DNA of 64,000 bases. Origin: Selenomonadales bacterium 4137-cl. GTDB lineage: Bacteria; Bacillota; Negativicutes; Sporomusales; UBA7701. The number at the start of each line of letters is the position of its first letter. Within the stretch, counting starts at the first letter, position 1. Under the pieces are notes generated by a model. That model did not search any database. It saw only the letters and a program-made list of their open reading frames with translations, and was not told where the DNA came from. Where the stretch lies: NCBI GenBank assembly GCA_032334055.1, contig JAUOZS010000001.1:2392501-2456500 (forward strand), given 5' to 3'. This document shows, piece after piece, positions 33,526-41,524 of the stretch. A program made the translations under genes and the position numbers.

Positions 33526-33650
33526 GTCCTTTTCCTCGCTTATTAAGGTGTTTAATTTATAAATATTCTCCGCTAAATCCTTTTATCCCTCTATTCCAGA
33601 GCTTGCGGCCAAAGGAGTGACCGCCGCGGCAGATGCAAGCGAACCGGAGG

Positions 33651-33690
33651 AAAAAATACGGCGCGCCGGCCCCAAAAGGCGGCGCGCCGT
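33651..33690 (-). terminator. Intrinsic terminator of pstC-pstA
   Basis: An 11-bp GC-rich stem (ACGGCGCGCCG and its complement) with an 11-base loop lies just after the pstA stop on the minus strand and is followed by ATTTTTT. Confidence 0.85.
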
Positions 33691-33701
33691 GCGAAGCGCG
33701 G

Positions 33702-34616
33702 TTAACTGTTGGTCCCGCTCAGTCTGCGCTGCAGCAGCCGGCCGAGGATGGTGAACACCATGTTGAATATGAGGATGGTGATGACGAGGAGGGCGCCGAT
33801 GCCGTTGGCGATCTCGATCCGGTCGGGCACCAGGCCGACGGCCATGACGTACCACATGTGGACGGCGAGCGTCTCGCCAGCGGCGAGAAGGTTGGGGTCG
33901 GGCAGCACGCGCGACACCGTCGTGCCGGCGGTGAAGATGAGGATGGCCGATTCGCCCAGCGCCCGGCCGGCGGTCAGCGTGAGGCCGGTGATCATTCCCG
34001 GCAGGGCGGTGGGCAGCACCACCCGCCAGATGGTCTGCCATTTGGTGGCCCCCAGGGCGAGGCTGGCTTCGCGGTACTGGGCGGGAACGGTCCTGATGGC
34101 TTCCTCGGTGACCCTTACGATCACGGGGATGTTGAGCAGCGACAGGGTGAGCGCTCCGCCGATGATGCTGAAGCCCAGACCAAGGGTGTTGACGAAGATG
34201 ATCATGCCGAACAGGCCGAGGACGATCGAGGGAACGGTGGCCAGGCTTTCGGTGCTGAGGCGGATGAGGTCGGTCAGCTTGCTGTGGCCGGCGTACTCGG
34301 CCAGGTAGATGCCGGCGCCGACGGCCACGGGGATGGAGAAGAGCATCGACAGGAAGAGGATGTAGAAGGAATTGAACAGCTGCGGGCCTACGCCGCCGCC
34401 GGCCCGGACGTCGGTCGACATGCCGGTGACGAAATCCCAGGACAGCACCGGCAGCCCTTTATAGAGAATATAGGAGAGAAAGGCGGCCAGGATGCCGAGA
34501 ATCACCAGGCCGGCCAGCCACAGGACTATGTCGGCGGCTTGGTCGATCAGTTTGGGGCTGATGAACCGCTTGTCTTTCATCAGCACCGGTTGACGGTCAA
34601 TCGCTTCAGCGTTCAT
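33702..34616 (-). CDS. pstA: Phosphate ABC transporter permease PstA
   Basis: 304 residues, six to seven membrane helices. Typical PstA features are the conserved NSFYILFLSMLFSIPVAVGAGIYLAEYA in the first third and the permease EAA-like loop EASLALGATKWQTIWRVVLPTALPGMITGLTL. It pairs with PstC to form the membrane channel of the high-affinity phosphate importer. Its ATG at 34616 is two bases away from the pstC stop, with GGGAGG upstream, so the two are coupled. Confidence 0.95.
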   Translation of the reverse strand: MNAEAIDRQPVLMKDKRFISPKLIDQAADIVLWLAGLVILGILAAFLSYILYKGLPVLSWDFVTGMSTDVRAGGGVGPQLFNSFYILFLSMLFSIPVAVGAGIYLAEYAGHSKLTDLIRLSTESLATVPSIVLGLFGMIIFVNTLGLGFSIIGGALTLSLLNIPVIVRVTEEAIRTVPAQYREASLALGATKWQTIWRVVLPTALPGMITGLTLTAGRALGESAILIFTAGTTVSRVLPDPNLLAAGETLAVHMWYVMAVGLVPDRIEIANGIGALLVITILIFNMVFTILGRLLQRRLSGTNS

Positions 34617-34617
34617 T

Positions 34618-35511
34618 TCAGGCCACCCTCCCACCGGCCACCCTGCGGATGACCAGAATCATCGCCAGCGACAGCAGCAGCAGCGCCAGAGCCATGAGGA
34701 ACAGCGAGTTGCCCCAGGCCGAGCCGAAGGGGGTGTTGCCCATTTCGACGACGATCTCGCTGGTGAGCGTCGAGGTGGGCATGAAGAGGGATTTGGCTAT
34801 CTGGGGGGTGTTGCCGATGACCATCTGGACGGCCATCGTTTCGCCGACCGCCCTCGCCATGGCAAGGATTATCGAGGTGAGGATGCCGGGCAGGGCGGCC
34901 GGCAGAATGACGCCGGTGATCGTCTGCCAGCGGGTGGCCCCGAGGGCGAGCGACCCTTCTTCGAGGGCGCGGGGCACTGAGCGGATGGCGTCTTCGGAGA
35001 TGCTGATGATCGTCGGCAGGATCATGACCGCCAGGATGGCCGCCGCCGCCATCAGGCCGAAGCCGGTGTTGACGCCGAAGTATACTCTGATGTGGGGAAC
35101 GAGGATGGTAAGGCCGATGAAGCCGTAGACGACCGAGGGAATGGCGACGTACAGGTCAGTGGCGGGGCGCATTACGGCCCGCAGGCGCGGCGGGGCGATC
35201 TTGGCCATGAATATGGCCCCCGCCAGCCCGAGGGGCGCGCCGAGCAGCACGGCGAGGGCTGTTACATAGATCGAGCCGAGGATAAAGCTGAGAGCGCCGA
35301 ACTGTCCTGCGGGCGGGTCCCATTTACCGGTGAGAAAGAATTCGGCCGGGCCGACCTCCTTGAAGGTCATGAGGCCCTGTTGGCCGACGAAGATGATGAT
35401 GGCGGCGATGATGACCGTCAGCAGCAGGGCGCTGGCGATGAACAGGTAGCGCATGTAGCGGTCGTAGGCCAGTTTGAGGTTGTGGTTGCCGGCGTGTGCC
35501 GTTGTTGCCAT
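34618..35511 (-). CDS. pstC: Phosphate ABC transporter permease PstC
   Basis: 297 residues with about six helices: FGALSFILGSIYVTALAVLLGAPLGLAGAIFMAKIAP and the EAA-type loop EEGSLALGATRWQTITGVILPAALPGILTSIILAMARAVGETMAV are classic PstC. The ATG at 35511 has GGGGGAG at the right distance; an upstream start at 35547 has none. It is the first gene of a pstC-pstA unit with its own Pho-box promoter. Unlike in most bacteria, pstS and pstB are not in this operon. Confidence 0.95.
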   Translation of the reverse strand: MATTAHAGNHNLKLAYDRYMRYLFIASALLLTVIIAAIIIFVGQQGLMTFKEVGPAEFFLTGKWDPPAGQFGALSFILGSIYVTALAVLLGAPLGLAGAIFMAKIAPPRLRAVMRPATDLYVAIPSVVYGFIGLTILVPHIRVYFGVNTGFGLMAAAAILAVMILPTIISISEDAIRSVPRALEEGSLALGATRWQTITGVILPAALPGILTSIILAMARAVGETMAVQMVIGNTPQIAKSLFMPTSTLTSEIVVEMGNTPFGSAWGNSLFLMALALLLLSLAMILVIRRVAGGRVA

Positions 35512-35551
35512 TGTCCGTTCTCCCCCAAAGTCGTTGATGTTGTTCATTTTA

Positions 35552-35605
35552 ATTATAAGGATTATCGCGCAGGCGATTGTTAAGGCCGTGTTAATTTTTC
35601 GTTAA
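35552..35605 (-). promoter_or_regulatory. Pho-box promoter of pstC-pstA
   Basis: On the minus strand three TTAACA-type repeats (TTAACG, TTAACA, TTAACA) at exact 11-bp phase (35605-35578), then 20 bp, then a perfect TATAAT (35557-35552). This matches the PhoP/PhoB box layout of direct repeats replacing the -35 region. Confidence 0.9.
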
Positions 35606-35682
35606 GTTTGCGCCGGCCGCGATGTTTTGCGGCTTTCAGCCGCGGCCCGGGCAGGCGGCGGGCTAAAAAGGCGGCCGAATTC

Positions 35683-35713
35683 GCATTAAGAAGACCTTCG
35701 GCGTCATATAAAT
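35683..35713 (+). promoter_or_regulatory. Candidate sigma-E promoter of ytrH-ytrI
   Basis: GCATTAA at 35683-35689, a 15-bp spacer and CATATAAAT at 35705-35713 resemble the sigma-E pattern (GCATATT, 14-15 bp, CATACA-T). Its place before two sporulation genes supports the reading. Confidence 0.6.
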
Positions 35714-35761
35714 GAAATAGTGCTTTTCCCTGCGCGATTTTCTATCCGGGGCTGGTGGATT

Positions 35762-36100
35762 ATGACGGGGTTCTGGAACACTTTGTTGCTGAATTTTTTC
35801 ATTTCGTTCGGCATTATAGTGGGAGCTAGCATATTTGCCAGCGTGGCGGCGATCGTCAATAATCATCCGCCGATGAAAACCATGGTTACCGTGGCCGATT
35901 CGATGAAGATCTGGGCTGTCGCGGCGGCGCTGGGCGGTACGTTCCAGTCGATCGAGGCGCTGGAGCAGGGGCTTTTCCGCGGGGAGATCAGGTCGATCGT
36001 CAAGGAGCTGGTTTATATTGTCGCCGCTCTCGCCGGGGCGAATTCGGGCTTCAGTTTCATCATGCTCCTCAGAAGATGCCACCAATTATGGACAGACTGA
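35762..36100 (+). CDS. ytrH: Sporulation membrane protein YtrH
   Basis: A 112-residue membrane protein with about three helices. The sequence NFFISFGIIVGASIFASVAAI, the NNHPPMKTM loop, AAALGGTF and a C-terminal GANSGFSF pattern match the YtrH family, needed for spore cortex/coat formation in the mother cell of Bacillus. It is encoded with a YtrI-like gene that overlaps it, and a sigma-E-like promoter precedes it. The pair lies between pstS and pstCA but on the opposite strand. Confidence 0.8.
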   Translation: MTGFWNTLLLNFFISFGIIVGASIFASVAAIVNNHPPMKTMVTVADSMKIWAVAAALGGTFQSIEALEQGLFRGEIRSIVKELVYIVAALAGANSGFSFIMLLRRCHQLWTD

Positions 36101-36558
36101 GCAGCCGGCGTTACGCCCTGCCGGTCTGCCTGCTCGCCGGCCTGTTCAGCGGGTTTCTGCTCGGCGCGATCCTTGTCGCGGCTCTTCTGGGTTACCGGCT
36201 GGACGAATCGCTGCAGCGGATAAGCTCCCTGCAGGCGGCGGTGAATGAAAAGGACGCTCGGCTGGCGAAGCTAGAAGAATCGGTCAACAAGCGGAAATAT
36301 ATCCTCCGCCGGGTCGAGGTGGTTCTTAGTTTCAGCGGCGACGAAATGGAAAAAACGGCGCTGGATAAATATATAAAAAGCCGCTACAGCGGCCTGGTGG
36401 GCAAGGAGGTAGGCTCGATCGACGCCGAGTTGGCGGCGGAGGTGGTCGACAACCGGGTGGTGCGGATCAATAACCGCGATTACAGGCTTACCGTCGGTAA
36501 GATCGTCGTCGCGGATGTATTGAAGATCTGGGTCGCCGTCGCCCTCGTGCCCGCTTGA
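36088..36558 (+). CDS. ytrI: YtrI-like sporulation membrane protein
   Basis: 156 residues: one N-terminal membrane anchor (YALPVCLLAGLFSGFLLGAILVA), a coiled coil (SLQRISSLQAAVNEKDARLAKLEESVNKRK) and a beta-rich C-terminal domain. This plan and its position right after ytrH fit YtrI. The ATG at 36088 overlaps the end of ytrH; an in-frame ATG at 36076 is possible, and neither has a good ribosome site, which suggests coupling to ytrH. The name rests mostly on context. Confidence 0.7.
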   Translation: MDRLSSRRYALPVCLLAGLFSGFLLGAILVAALLGYRLDESLQRISSLQAAVNEKDARLAKLEESVNKRKYILRRVEVVLSFSGDEMEKTALDKYIKSRYSGLVGKEVGSIDAELAAEVVDNRVVRINNRDYRLTVGKIVVADVLKIWVAVALVPA

Positions 36559-36639
36559 CCGGGCCTGCTCCGGCGACCGGCATGCCAGGCCGGGACAGGC
36601 GGTCGAAACGCGGCCGATTATTGCTTGGAAAAAAACCGC

Positions 36640-36672
36640 AAAGGCGGCGGCGCCAGAGGCGCCGCCGCCTTT
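36640..36672. terminator. Bidirectional terminator between ytrI and pstS
   Basis: A perfect 15-bp stem (AAAGGCGGCGGCGCC and its complement, loop AGA) lies between the convergent stops of ytrI and pstS, with T-rich sequence on the plus side and A-rich on the other. Confidence 0.9.
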
Positions 36673-36688
36673 ATTTATTACTTCTACA

Positions 36689-37546
36689 TTACTTGGCCAT
36701 TTTGGTGACCGGGACGAAGCCTTTATTTTCGGCGTACTTCTCCTGGAACTCCTTGCTGGTGGCGTATTCGATGAAGGCTTTCACGGCGCCGGTCGGCTGA
36801 CCTTTGGTGAACATGCGGCCGAAGGTGTAGACGGGATATTTGCCGCTGGTGACGTTGTCGATCGAGAATTTGACGCCGTTAAACGCCAGCCCTTTTACCG
36901 TCTTGTCGACATAGGCGGCGTCGACGTAGCCGATGGCGCCGGGGGTCGAGGCGATGGCGGCCCGCACCGCGCCGTTGGAGTCCTGGATGACGGCGTTGTC
37001 GGTGAAGGACGCGCTCTTCATGACGACTTGCTGAATGGTGGCGCGGGAGCCGGACGACTTGGCGCGGTGGATGATGGTGATAGCCTGGTCTTTGCCGCCG
37101 ACTTCCTTCCAGTTGGTGATCTTGCCGCTGAAGATGCCTACGTATTGGTCGGGGGTGAGGCTGTCGACGGTGACGCCGGGGTTGACGATGAAGACGAAGG
37201 GAATGCCGACAAGCTTGTGCTCTACGAGGCCGGCGCTCTTGAGGCTGTCCTGCAGGCCGACGTCGGAGTTGCCGATGTTGACCGATCCAGCGGCCACCTG
37301 GTTCTGGCCGGTGAACGAGCCGCCGCCGGCGATATTTACGGTGACTTTGGCGTTAGCCTTCTGGAACTCTTCCTGAGCCAGCTTGAGCAGGGGCAGCAGC
37401 GCCGTGGAGCCCGAGGCGGTGACGGTACCCTGGATTTCGGCCGCCTTCTTGGGCTGCTCGGATTTGCTCTGGCCGCAGCCGGCCAGCAAGGCGAGGCTGA
37501 GGCTAAGTACTAGAATGGCGGCCAGAAGTTTGGAAACTTTTTTCAT
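36689..37546 (-). CDS. pstS: Phosphate-binding lipoprotein PstS
   Basis: 285 residues. A lipoprotein leader ends in the lipobox LAGC with Cys24. The phosphate-binding loops are recognisable: TASGSTALLPLL near the N-terminus, GGGSFTGQNQVAAGSVNIGNSD, and HRAKSSGSRATIQQ. It delivers phosphate to PstCA. It is monocistronic here, separated from pstCA by the opposed ytrHI pair, and has its own strong Pho-box promoter. Confidence 0.96.
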   Translation of the reverse strand: MKKVSKLLAAILVLSLSLALLAGCGQSKSEQPKKAAEIQGTVTASGSTALLPLLKLAQEEFQKANAKVTVNIAGGGSFTGQNQVAAGSVNIGNSDVGLQDSLKSAGLVEHKLVGIPFVFIVNPGVTVDSLTPDQYVGIFSGKITNWKEVGGKDQAITIIHRAKSSGSRATIQQVVMKSASFTDNAVIQDSNGAVRAAIASTPGAIGYVDAAYVDKTVKGLAFNGVKFSIDNVTSGKYPVYTFGRMFTKGQPTGAVKAFIEYATSKEFQEKYAENKGFVPVTKMAK

Positions 37547-37587
37547 GATTACCCTCCTAGATTTTTGATAGGTATGTCTTCTCCTAA

Positions 37588-37642
37588 ATTATAACGCGCC
37601 TCATACGGGGCTTGTGTTAAGGCTGTGTTAACATTGTGTTAA
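37588..37642 (-). promoter_or_regulatory. Pho-box promoter of pstS (shared region with phoR)
   Basis: Three perfect TTAACA repeats on the minus strand (37642-37637, 37631-37626, 37620-37615) at 11-bp phase are followed after 21 bp by TATAAT (37593-37588). The gene phoR starts divergently 90 bp to the right; TATGAT at 37680 and TATTAT at 37689 could be its -10, so the box may serve both genes. Confidence 0.93.
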
Positions 37643-37731
37643 AGTTCGACAGGCTATTTTTTTCGCCGCCCCGGGCTGTTATGATGGTATTATAAGCAGT
37701 GAGCAAGCTTTCTTATTTGGGAGGTAACCAG

Positions 37732-39513
37732 ATGTTTTCGTCAGGCATCCGCAACCGCCTTATCGCTTCCTTCCTGCTGCTGGTCGGCGTCACGCTTCTG
37801 GCTCTCGGCAGCTATGTCCTGTGGTTTTTTCACGATTATAACACCGAGCGGCTGAAAGGCAATCTGCTCATCGAGGCGAAGATCAGCGAGCAGCTTCTCC
37901 TGCCTTATATGAAGGGCCCGCGGGAGAAGGCTTCCATAGAAGAGCTTATCCGGGAGCTTGTCACTAAGGTGGATCACCGCATCACGGTCATCGACAACAA
38001 CGGCGTGGTGCTGGCCGATTCGTGGGAGAACCCGGCGGTGATGGAGAATCACCGGCAGCGCCCCGAGGTGATCGATGCTATCGCCGAAGGCCAGGGAGAC
38101 GTTATCCGCTACAGTTCGACGATCGGCGAAAACTTTCTCTATGTGGCCATCCCGATGCGCGACGGCGCGGAAACCGTCGGCGTTGTCCGCGTAGCGGCCA
38201 CGCTGGCGCACGTTGAAGCCGCCTTTGGCCGCATCAGGACGGTGCTGCTGCTGGCCTTCTTCGTGACGTCGCTGTTCGCCGTGCTGGTCAGTTTCCGCCT
38301 GGCCCGCAAGTACACCGCTCCTCTGGAAACGATAACCAAGGTAGCCCGCCATATGGGTCAGGGGCATCTGAACCGGCGCGTCCATATCCGCACCGGCGAC
38401 GAGATCGAGGTCCTCGCCCACACCCTCAACAATCTGGCTGCCAGCCTCGACGACAAGATCAACGAGATCGTAGCCGAAAAACGCAAGCTAGAATTGATTC
38501 TGGAGAATATGGACAACGCCGTCGTGCTTCTCGACCGTTACGGGCAGGTGACGGACGTCAACCGGCAGGCTGCCGTCATTTTCGGGATAACGCCGGCGAT
38601 GCTCGGCCAGCACAATATCCAGGTCATCGGCCACAGCGCCCTGGAGCAGGCTGTACGGCAGACGGTCGACGAGGGGCGGAGCCGCCACATCGACCTTAAG
38701 ACCAATTTCGCCGATGTGAAGCGCGTTTTCCAGGTTTTTCTCGCCCCCATCCTTAATACCGACAATGAGCCCGCCGGCGTGCTGTGCGTTTTCCACGACA
38801 TCACCGCCCTGAAGGAAATCGAGGAGCGGCAGGCCGACTTTGTCGCCAACGCCTCCCATGAGCTGGGAACGCCGCTCACCGCCATCAAGGGTTTCGCCGA
38901 GACGCTGCTGGATGGGGCGCTGTCCGATCCCAAGCTGAGCGTGAAGTTCATCACCATCATCCAGGAGGAGGCCGACCGGATGCACCGCCTGGTGAAGGAG
39001 CTGATGCAGCTCGCCCGTCTTAATTCGGCCGAGTACCGGCAGCAGGTGAGGCTTGAGCCGACCGACGTCGCGGCGGTGGCCGAGACGGTCATCGGCCAGC
39101 TATACCCCCAGTGGCGCGCCAAGGGACTCAACGTCGCGCTGGCGCCGGGCGACGGGCCGGTGCGGGCAATGGCCAATCCCGACTGGCTGACCCAGGTGCT
39201 GGTCAATCTGCTCGATAACAGCATTAAGTTCACCCCGTCCGGTGGCCGGGTGACAGTTGCCTGCGCCCAGGACGCCGGGAGCGCCGTCATCACGGTCGAG
39301 GATACAGGCGTCGGCATCCCGGCGGCCGATCTGCCGCTTATTTTCGACCGCTTCTACCGGGTGGATAAGGCCCGGGTCCGCGAGGGCGGCGGCAGCGGTC
39401 TCGGCCTGTCGATCGTCAAGTTCATCGTGGACACGCTGGGCGGGACGATCGCCGTGAAAAGCAAGGCCGGCGAGGGAACGACGTTCACCATCACCCTGCC
39501 GCTGGCCGAATAA
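37732..39513 (+). CDS. phoR: Phosphate-regulon sensor histidine kinase PhoR
   Basis: 593 residues: TM1 (about 8-30), an extracytoplasmic sensor region of roughly 130 residues, TM2 (about 165-187), HAMP, a PAS domain (ENMDNAVVLLDRYGQVTDVNR), a HisKA domain with the phosphoacceptor His in FVANASHELGTPLTAIKGF, and an HATPase domain with N, G1 and G2 boxes (LVNLLDNSIKF, VEDTGVGIP, GGGSGLGLSIVK). This is the PhoR/PhoR-like plan. The H-box has Gly where Arg is usual (SHELGTPL). The ATG at 37732 follows GGGAGGT. It diverges from pstS; no response regulator gene is beside it. Confidence 0.9.
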   Translation: MFSSGIRNRLIASFLLLVGVTLLALGSYVLWFFHDYNTERLKGNLLIEAKISEQLLLPYMKGPREKASIEELIRELVTKVDHRITVIDNNGVVLADSWENPAVMENHRQRPEVIDAIAEGQGDVIRYSSTIGENFLYVAIPMRDGAETVGVVRVAATLAHVEAAFGRIRTVLLLAFFVTSLFAVLVSFRLARKYTAPLETITKVARHMGQGHLNRRVHIRTGDEIEVLAHTLNNLAASLDDKINEIVAEKRKLELILENMDNAVVLLDRYGQVTDVNRQAAVIFGITPAMLGQHNIQVIGHSALEQAVRQTVDEGRSRHIDLKTNFADVKRVFQVFLAPILNTDNEPAGVLCVFHDITALKEIEERQADFVANASHELGTPLTAIKGFAETLLDGALSDPKLSVKFITIIQEEADRMHRLVKELMQLARLNSAEYRQQVRLEPTDVAAVAETVIGQLYPQWRAKGLNVALAPGDGPVRAMANPDWLTQVLVNLLDNSIKFTPSGGRVTVACAQDAGSAVITVEDTGVGIPAADLPLIFDRFYRVDKARVREGGGSGLGLSIVKFIVDTLGGTIAVKSKAGEGTTFTITLPLAE

Positions 39514-39604
39514 CGGCCGGATGCGGAAAAGCCCTTACGCGCGCATGCACTGAACCCCGGCCAATGGACACAGATAAAAAGCCCTATCGTAGGATTAGAT
39601 GAGA

Positions 39605-40459
39605 TTACGCAAACTGGCGTCGTTTTTCGAGCGGCGTCAGTTTTGTTTTGAGTTGAATACGCTCGTGGTTGTAGAAAAAAATGTAGTTATCAATAAGCTG
39701 ACGCGCCTGATCGACCGTCTTTGGCTTATGCCGCCGGATACACTCGGTCTTAAGGATGCTGAAGAAGTTTTCTGCCGGCGCGTTGTCATAGCAGTTTCCC
39801 CGCCTTGACATGGACGGAGTAATGCCGTAATTTTGAGTTAGGGTGAAATATGCCTGGGAAGTGTATTGAAACCCCTGGTCACTGTGGAGGTGCAACTCTG
39901 CAGTGACCGCTTCTTTTGCCTTGGCTTGCCGAACGGTTCGCAGAACCAGGTTGACCGACTGCTCGGTTCCAGTCTGGTAGGCGACAATACTGTTGTCAAA
40001 CAGGTCGCGAATCATGGATAGATACAAGGTTCCCTGCGGCGTCTGGATATAGGAAACATCCGTTACCCATTTCTGATTAGGTTTGATGGCTGTGAAATCG
40101 CGGCCGAGGATATTCGGATACCGGTGCAGTTGACCGCTCATCTGCCGGTACTTTTTTCTGCGCCGGATTTGCGCCAGCAACCCGTACTTGTTCATGATGC
40201 GCAGCACCGCCTTATGGTTTTTCTTAATGCCTCGCCTCTCAAGCCATATCCCCACACGCCTATAACCGTAAGTTCCATTAGTCTGCCGCTGGCATTTTTG
40301 AATCAAGGCGGCCAACTTCTCCTCGGCGGATGACCGGTCTTTCCGTTTGAGATACGCGTAGTAGCCGCTTCTTGATACCTCAAAGAAATTACACATGACC
40401 GCAACCGGATGCTTGCCGGCATTTTGCGCTATGGCTATGTACTTAACCTGTGCTCTCAC
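39605..40459 (-). CDS. IS3-family transposase OrfB (DDE integrase), copy 2
   Basis: 284 residues, identical in sequence to the OrfB of copy 1 including D134, D194 and E230. The GTG start overlaps the orfA stop. Intact, so both copies should be able to transpose. Confidence 0.95.
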   Translation of the reverse strand: MRAQVKYIAIAQNAGKHPVAVMCNFFEVSRSGYYAYLKRKDRSSAEEKLAALIQKCQRQTNGTYGYRRVGIWLERRGIKKNHKAVLRIMNKYGLLAQIRRRKKYRQMSGQLHRYPNILGRDFTAIKPNQKWVTDVSYIQTPQGTLYLSMIRDLFDNSIVAYQTGTEQSVNLVLRTVRQAKAKEAVTAELHLHSDQGFQYTSQAYFTLTQNYGITPSMSRRGNCYDNAPAENFFSILKTECIRRHKPKTVDQARQLIDNYIFFYNHERIQLKTKLTPLEKRRQFA

Positions 40460-40752
40460 ATCCTTCCAGCAGCGTGAAGAAAAGACCGGTATAGTTCCAC
40501 TTCTCTTTCAAGTTCCCGTATCCGCAGCTCCATCGCGTGGTGTGCAGTTATCGGGCTTTTTCTGGGGCGGCCTTTCTTCTTGGGGGATGCCGGAAGGGTG
40601 GTCTGTCTCCGATTGTACCGGTTAATCCAGTTCTTGATTTGTACTTTTTCAAGACCCAAGGCATCTGCTATCTCCCGCCTGGTTCTTCCATCTTGTCGCA
40701 TTTGCAGGATAATCCGCTCAGCCGATTGCATATCTGTCCATTTCCGTGACAT
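40456..40752 (-). CDS. IS3-family OrfA DNA-binding protein, copy 2
   Basis: 98 residues, identical to OrfA of copy 1 with the same helix-turn-helix and leucine-rich coiled coil. The same AGGAGG site, hairpin (40759-40789) and promoter (TTGAGC 40802-40797, TAGGAT 40779-40774) precede it. Confidence 0.93.
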   Translation of the reverse strand: MSRKWTDMQSAERIILQMRQDGRTRREIADALGLEKVQIKNWINRYNRRQTTLPASPKKKGRPRKSPITAHHAMELRIRELEREVELYRSFLHAAGRM

Positions 40753-40758
40753 ACAAAA

Positions 40759-40802
40759 CCTCCTATCGTAGTTATCCTACAACAGGAGGCTTTTTTGCTC
40801 AA
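40759..40802 (-). promoter_or_regulatory. IS promoter nested with SD-sequestering hairpin, copy 2
   Basis: Same arrangement as in copy 1. Because copy 2 lies downstream of phoU on the minus strand, read-through from phoU-pstB would produce the RNA in which the orfA ribosome site is hidden. For plus-strand read-through from phoR the same hairpin plus T6 may act as a replacement terminator. Confidence 0.65.
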
Positions 40803-40857
40803 TGTCCGTTTTTTCGGGTTCAGTTCAGCAAGGCGTAAGGGCTTTTATCGTCACTGG

Positions 40858-41508
40858 CTATTTCTTTCTGAGGCGCTGGCCGGTCACCAGGTATATAACC
40901 CATTCGGAGATATTCGTGGCGTGGTCGGCGATCCTCTCCAGGTAGCGGCCGACGAAGATAAGCTGAGTCGCCTGGCCGATCGTCCGCGGGTCCTCCATCA
41001 TGTAGGTGAGAAGCTCGCGGAATACCTGCTGGTAGAGGTCGTCGACGTCGTTGTCGGCGAGGCAGACTTTTTCAGCGAGGGCGATGTCCATTTTGGTATA
41101 GGCTTCGAGCGAGTCGGCAAGCATCTTTTGGGCCATGCGGGCCATGCGGGGGATGTCGACGAGCGGCTTGATCAGCGGCTGGTTGGCCAGCCTTACGGTG
41201 ACTTTGGCGATATCGAAGGCATGGTCGCCCATCCGTTCGAGGTCGGTGGTTATTTTCAGCCCGGTGCCGACGATCCTGAGGTCGCGGGCCATCGGCTGCT
41301 GCCTGGCGATCAGCACCATGCACCGGTCTTCGATGTCCGCCTCCATCTGGTCGATGACGTCGTCGCCAGCGATGACTTTTTTGGCTAGTTCGACATCCTG
41401 CCTGGCCAGCGACTGGACGGCGTCCTCGATCGCCTGGCCGACGATTTCGCCCATCCGCAGGATCTCCTGGCGCAGTGATTCCAGCTCTTTTTCGTAAGTC
41501 TGGCGCAT
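40858..41508 (-). CDS. phoU: PhoU, phosphate transport/regulatory adaptor
   Basis: 216 residues, all-helical, with two PhoU repeats: the first around ESLRQEILRMGEIVGQAIEDAVQSL and IEDRCMVLIARQQPMARDLR, the second around NQPLIKPLVDIPRMARMAQKMLADSL and GRYLERIADHATNISEWVIYLVTG, the metal-cluster-binding E/D...H pattern. PhoU links Pst transport to PhoR signalling. It follows pstB by 16 bp on the same strand. Confidence 0.95.
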   Translation of the reverse strand: MRQTYEKELESLRQEILRMGEIVGQAIEDAVQSLARQDVELAKKVIAGDDVIDQMEADIEDRCMVLIARQQPMARDLRIVGTGLKITTDLERMGDHAFDIAKVTVRLANQPLIKPLVDIPRMARMAQKMLADSLEAYTKMDIALAEKVCLADNDVDDLYQQVFRELLTYMMEDPRTIGQATQLIFVGRYLERIADHATNISEWVIYLVTGQRLRKK

Positions 41509-41524
41509 ATCTCTTCCTCCTTTC

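Larger units (their letters stand above)
39546..40827 (-). mobile_element. IS3-family element (IS150-like), copy 2
   Basis: 1282 bp, the same length, ends and gene content as the copy at 11485-12766, offset by exactly 28061 bases; both encoded proteins are identical between copies. Target duplication GCA on both flanks. Same orientation as copy 1. It interrupts the loop of the phoR/phoU terminator. Confidence 0.95.
39527..40846. terminator. Bidirectional terminator hairpin split by IS copy 2
   Basis: Left arm AAAAGCCCTTACGC (39527-39540) and right arm GCGTAAGGGCTTTT (40833-40846) are perfectly complementary. Without the IS and one GCA duplication they form a 14-bp stem with a 7-base loop, between the convergent stops of phoR and phoU. 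Confidence 0.9.
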
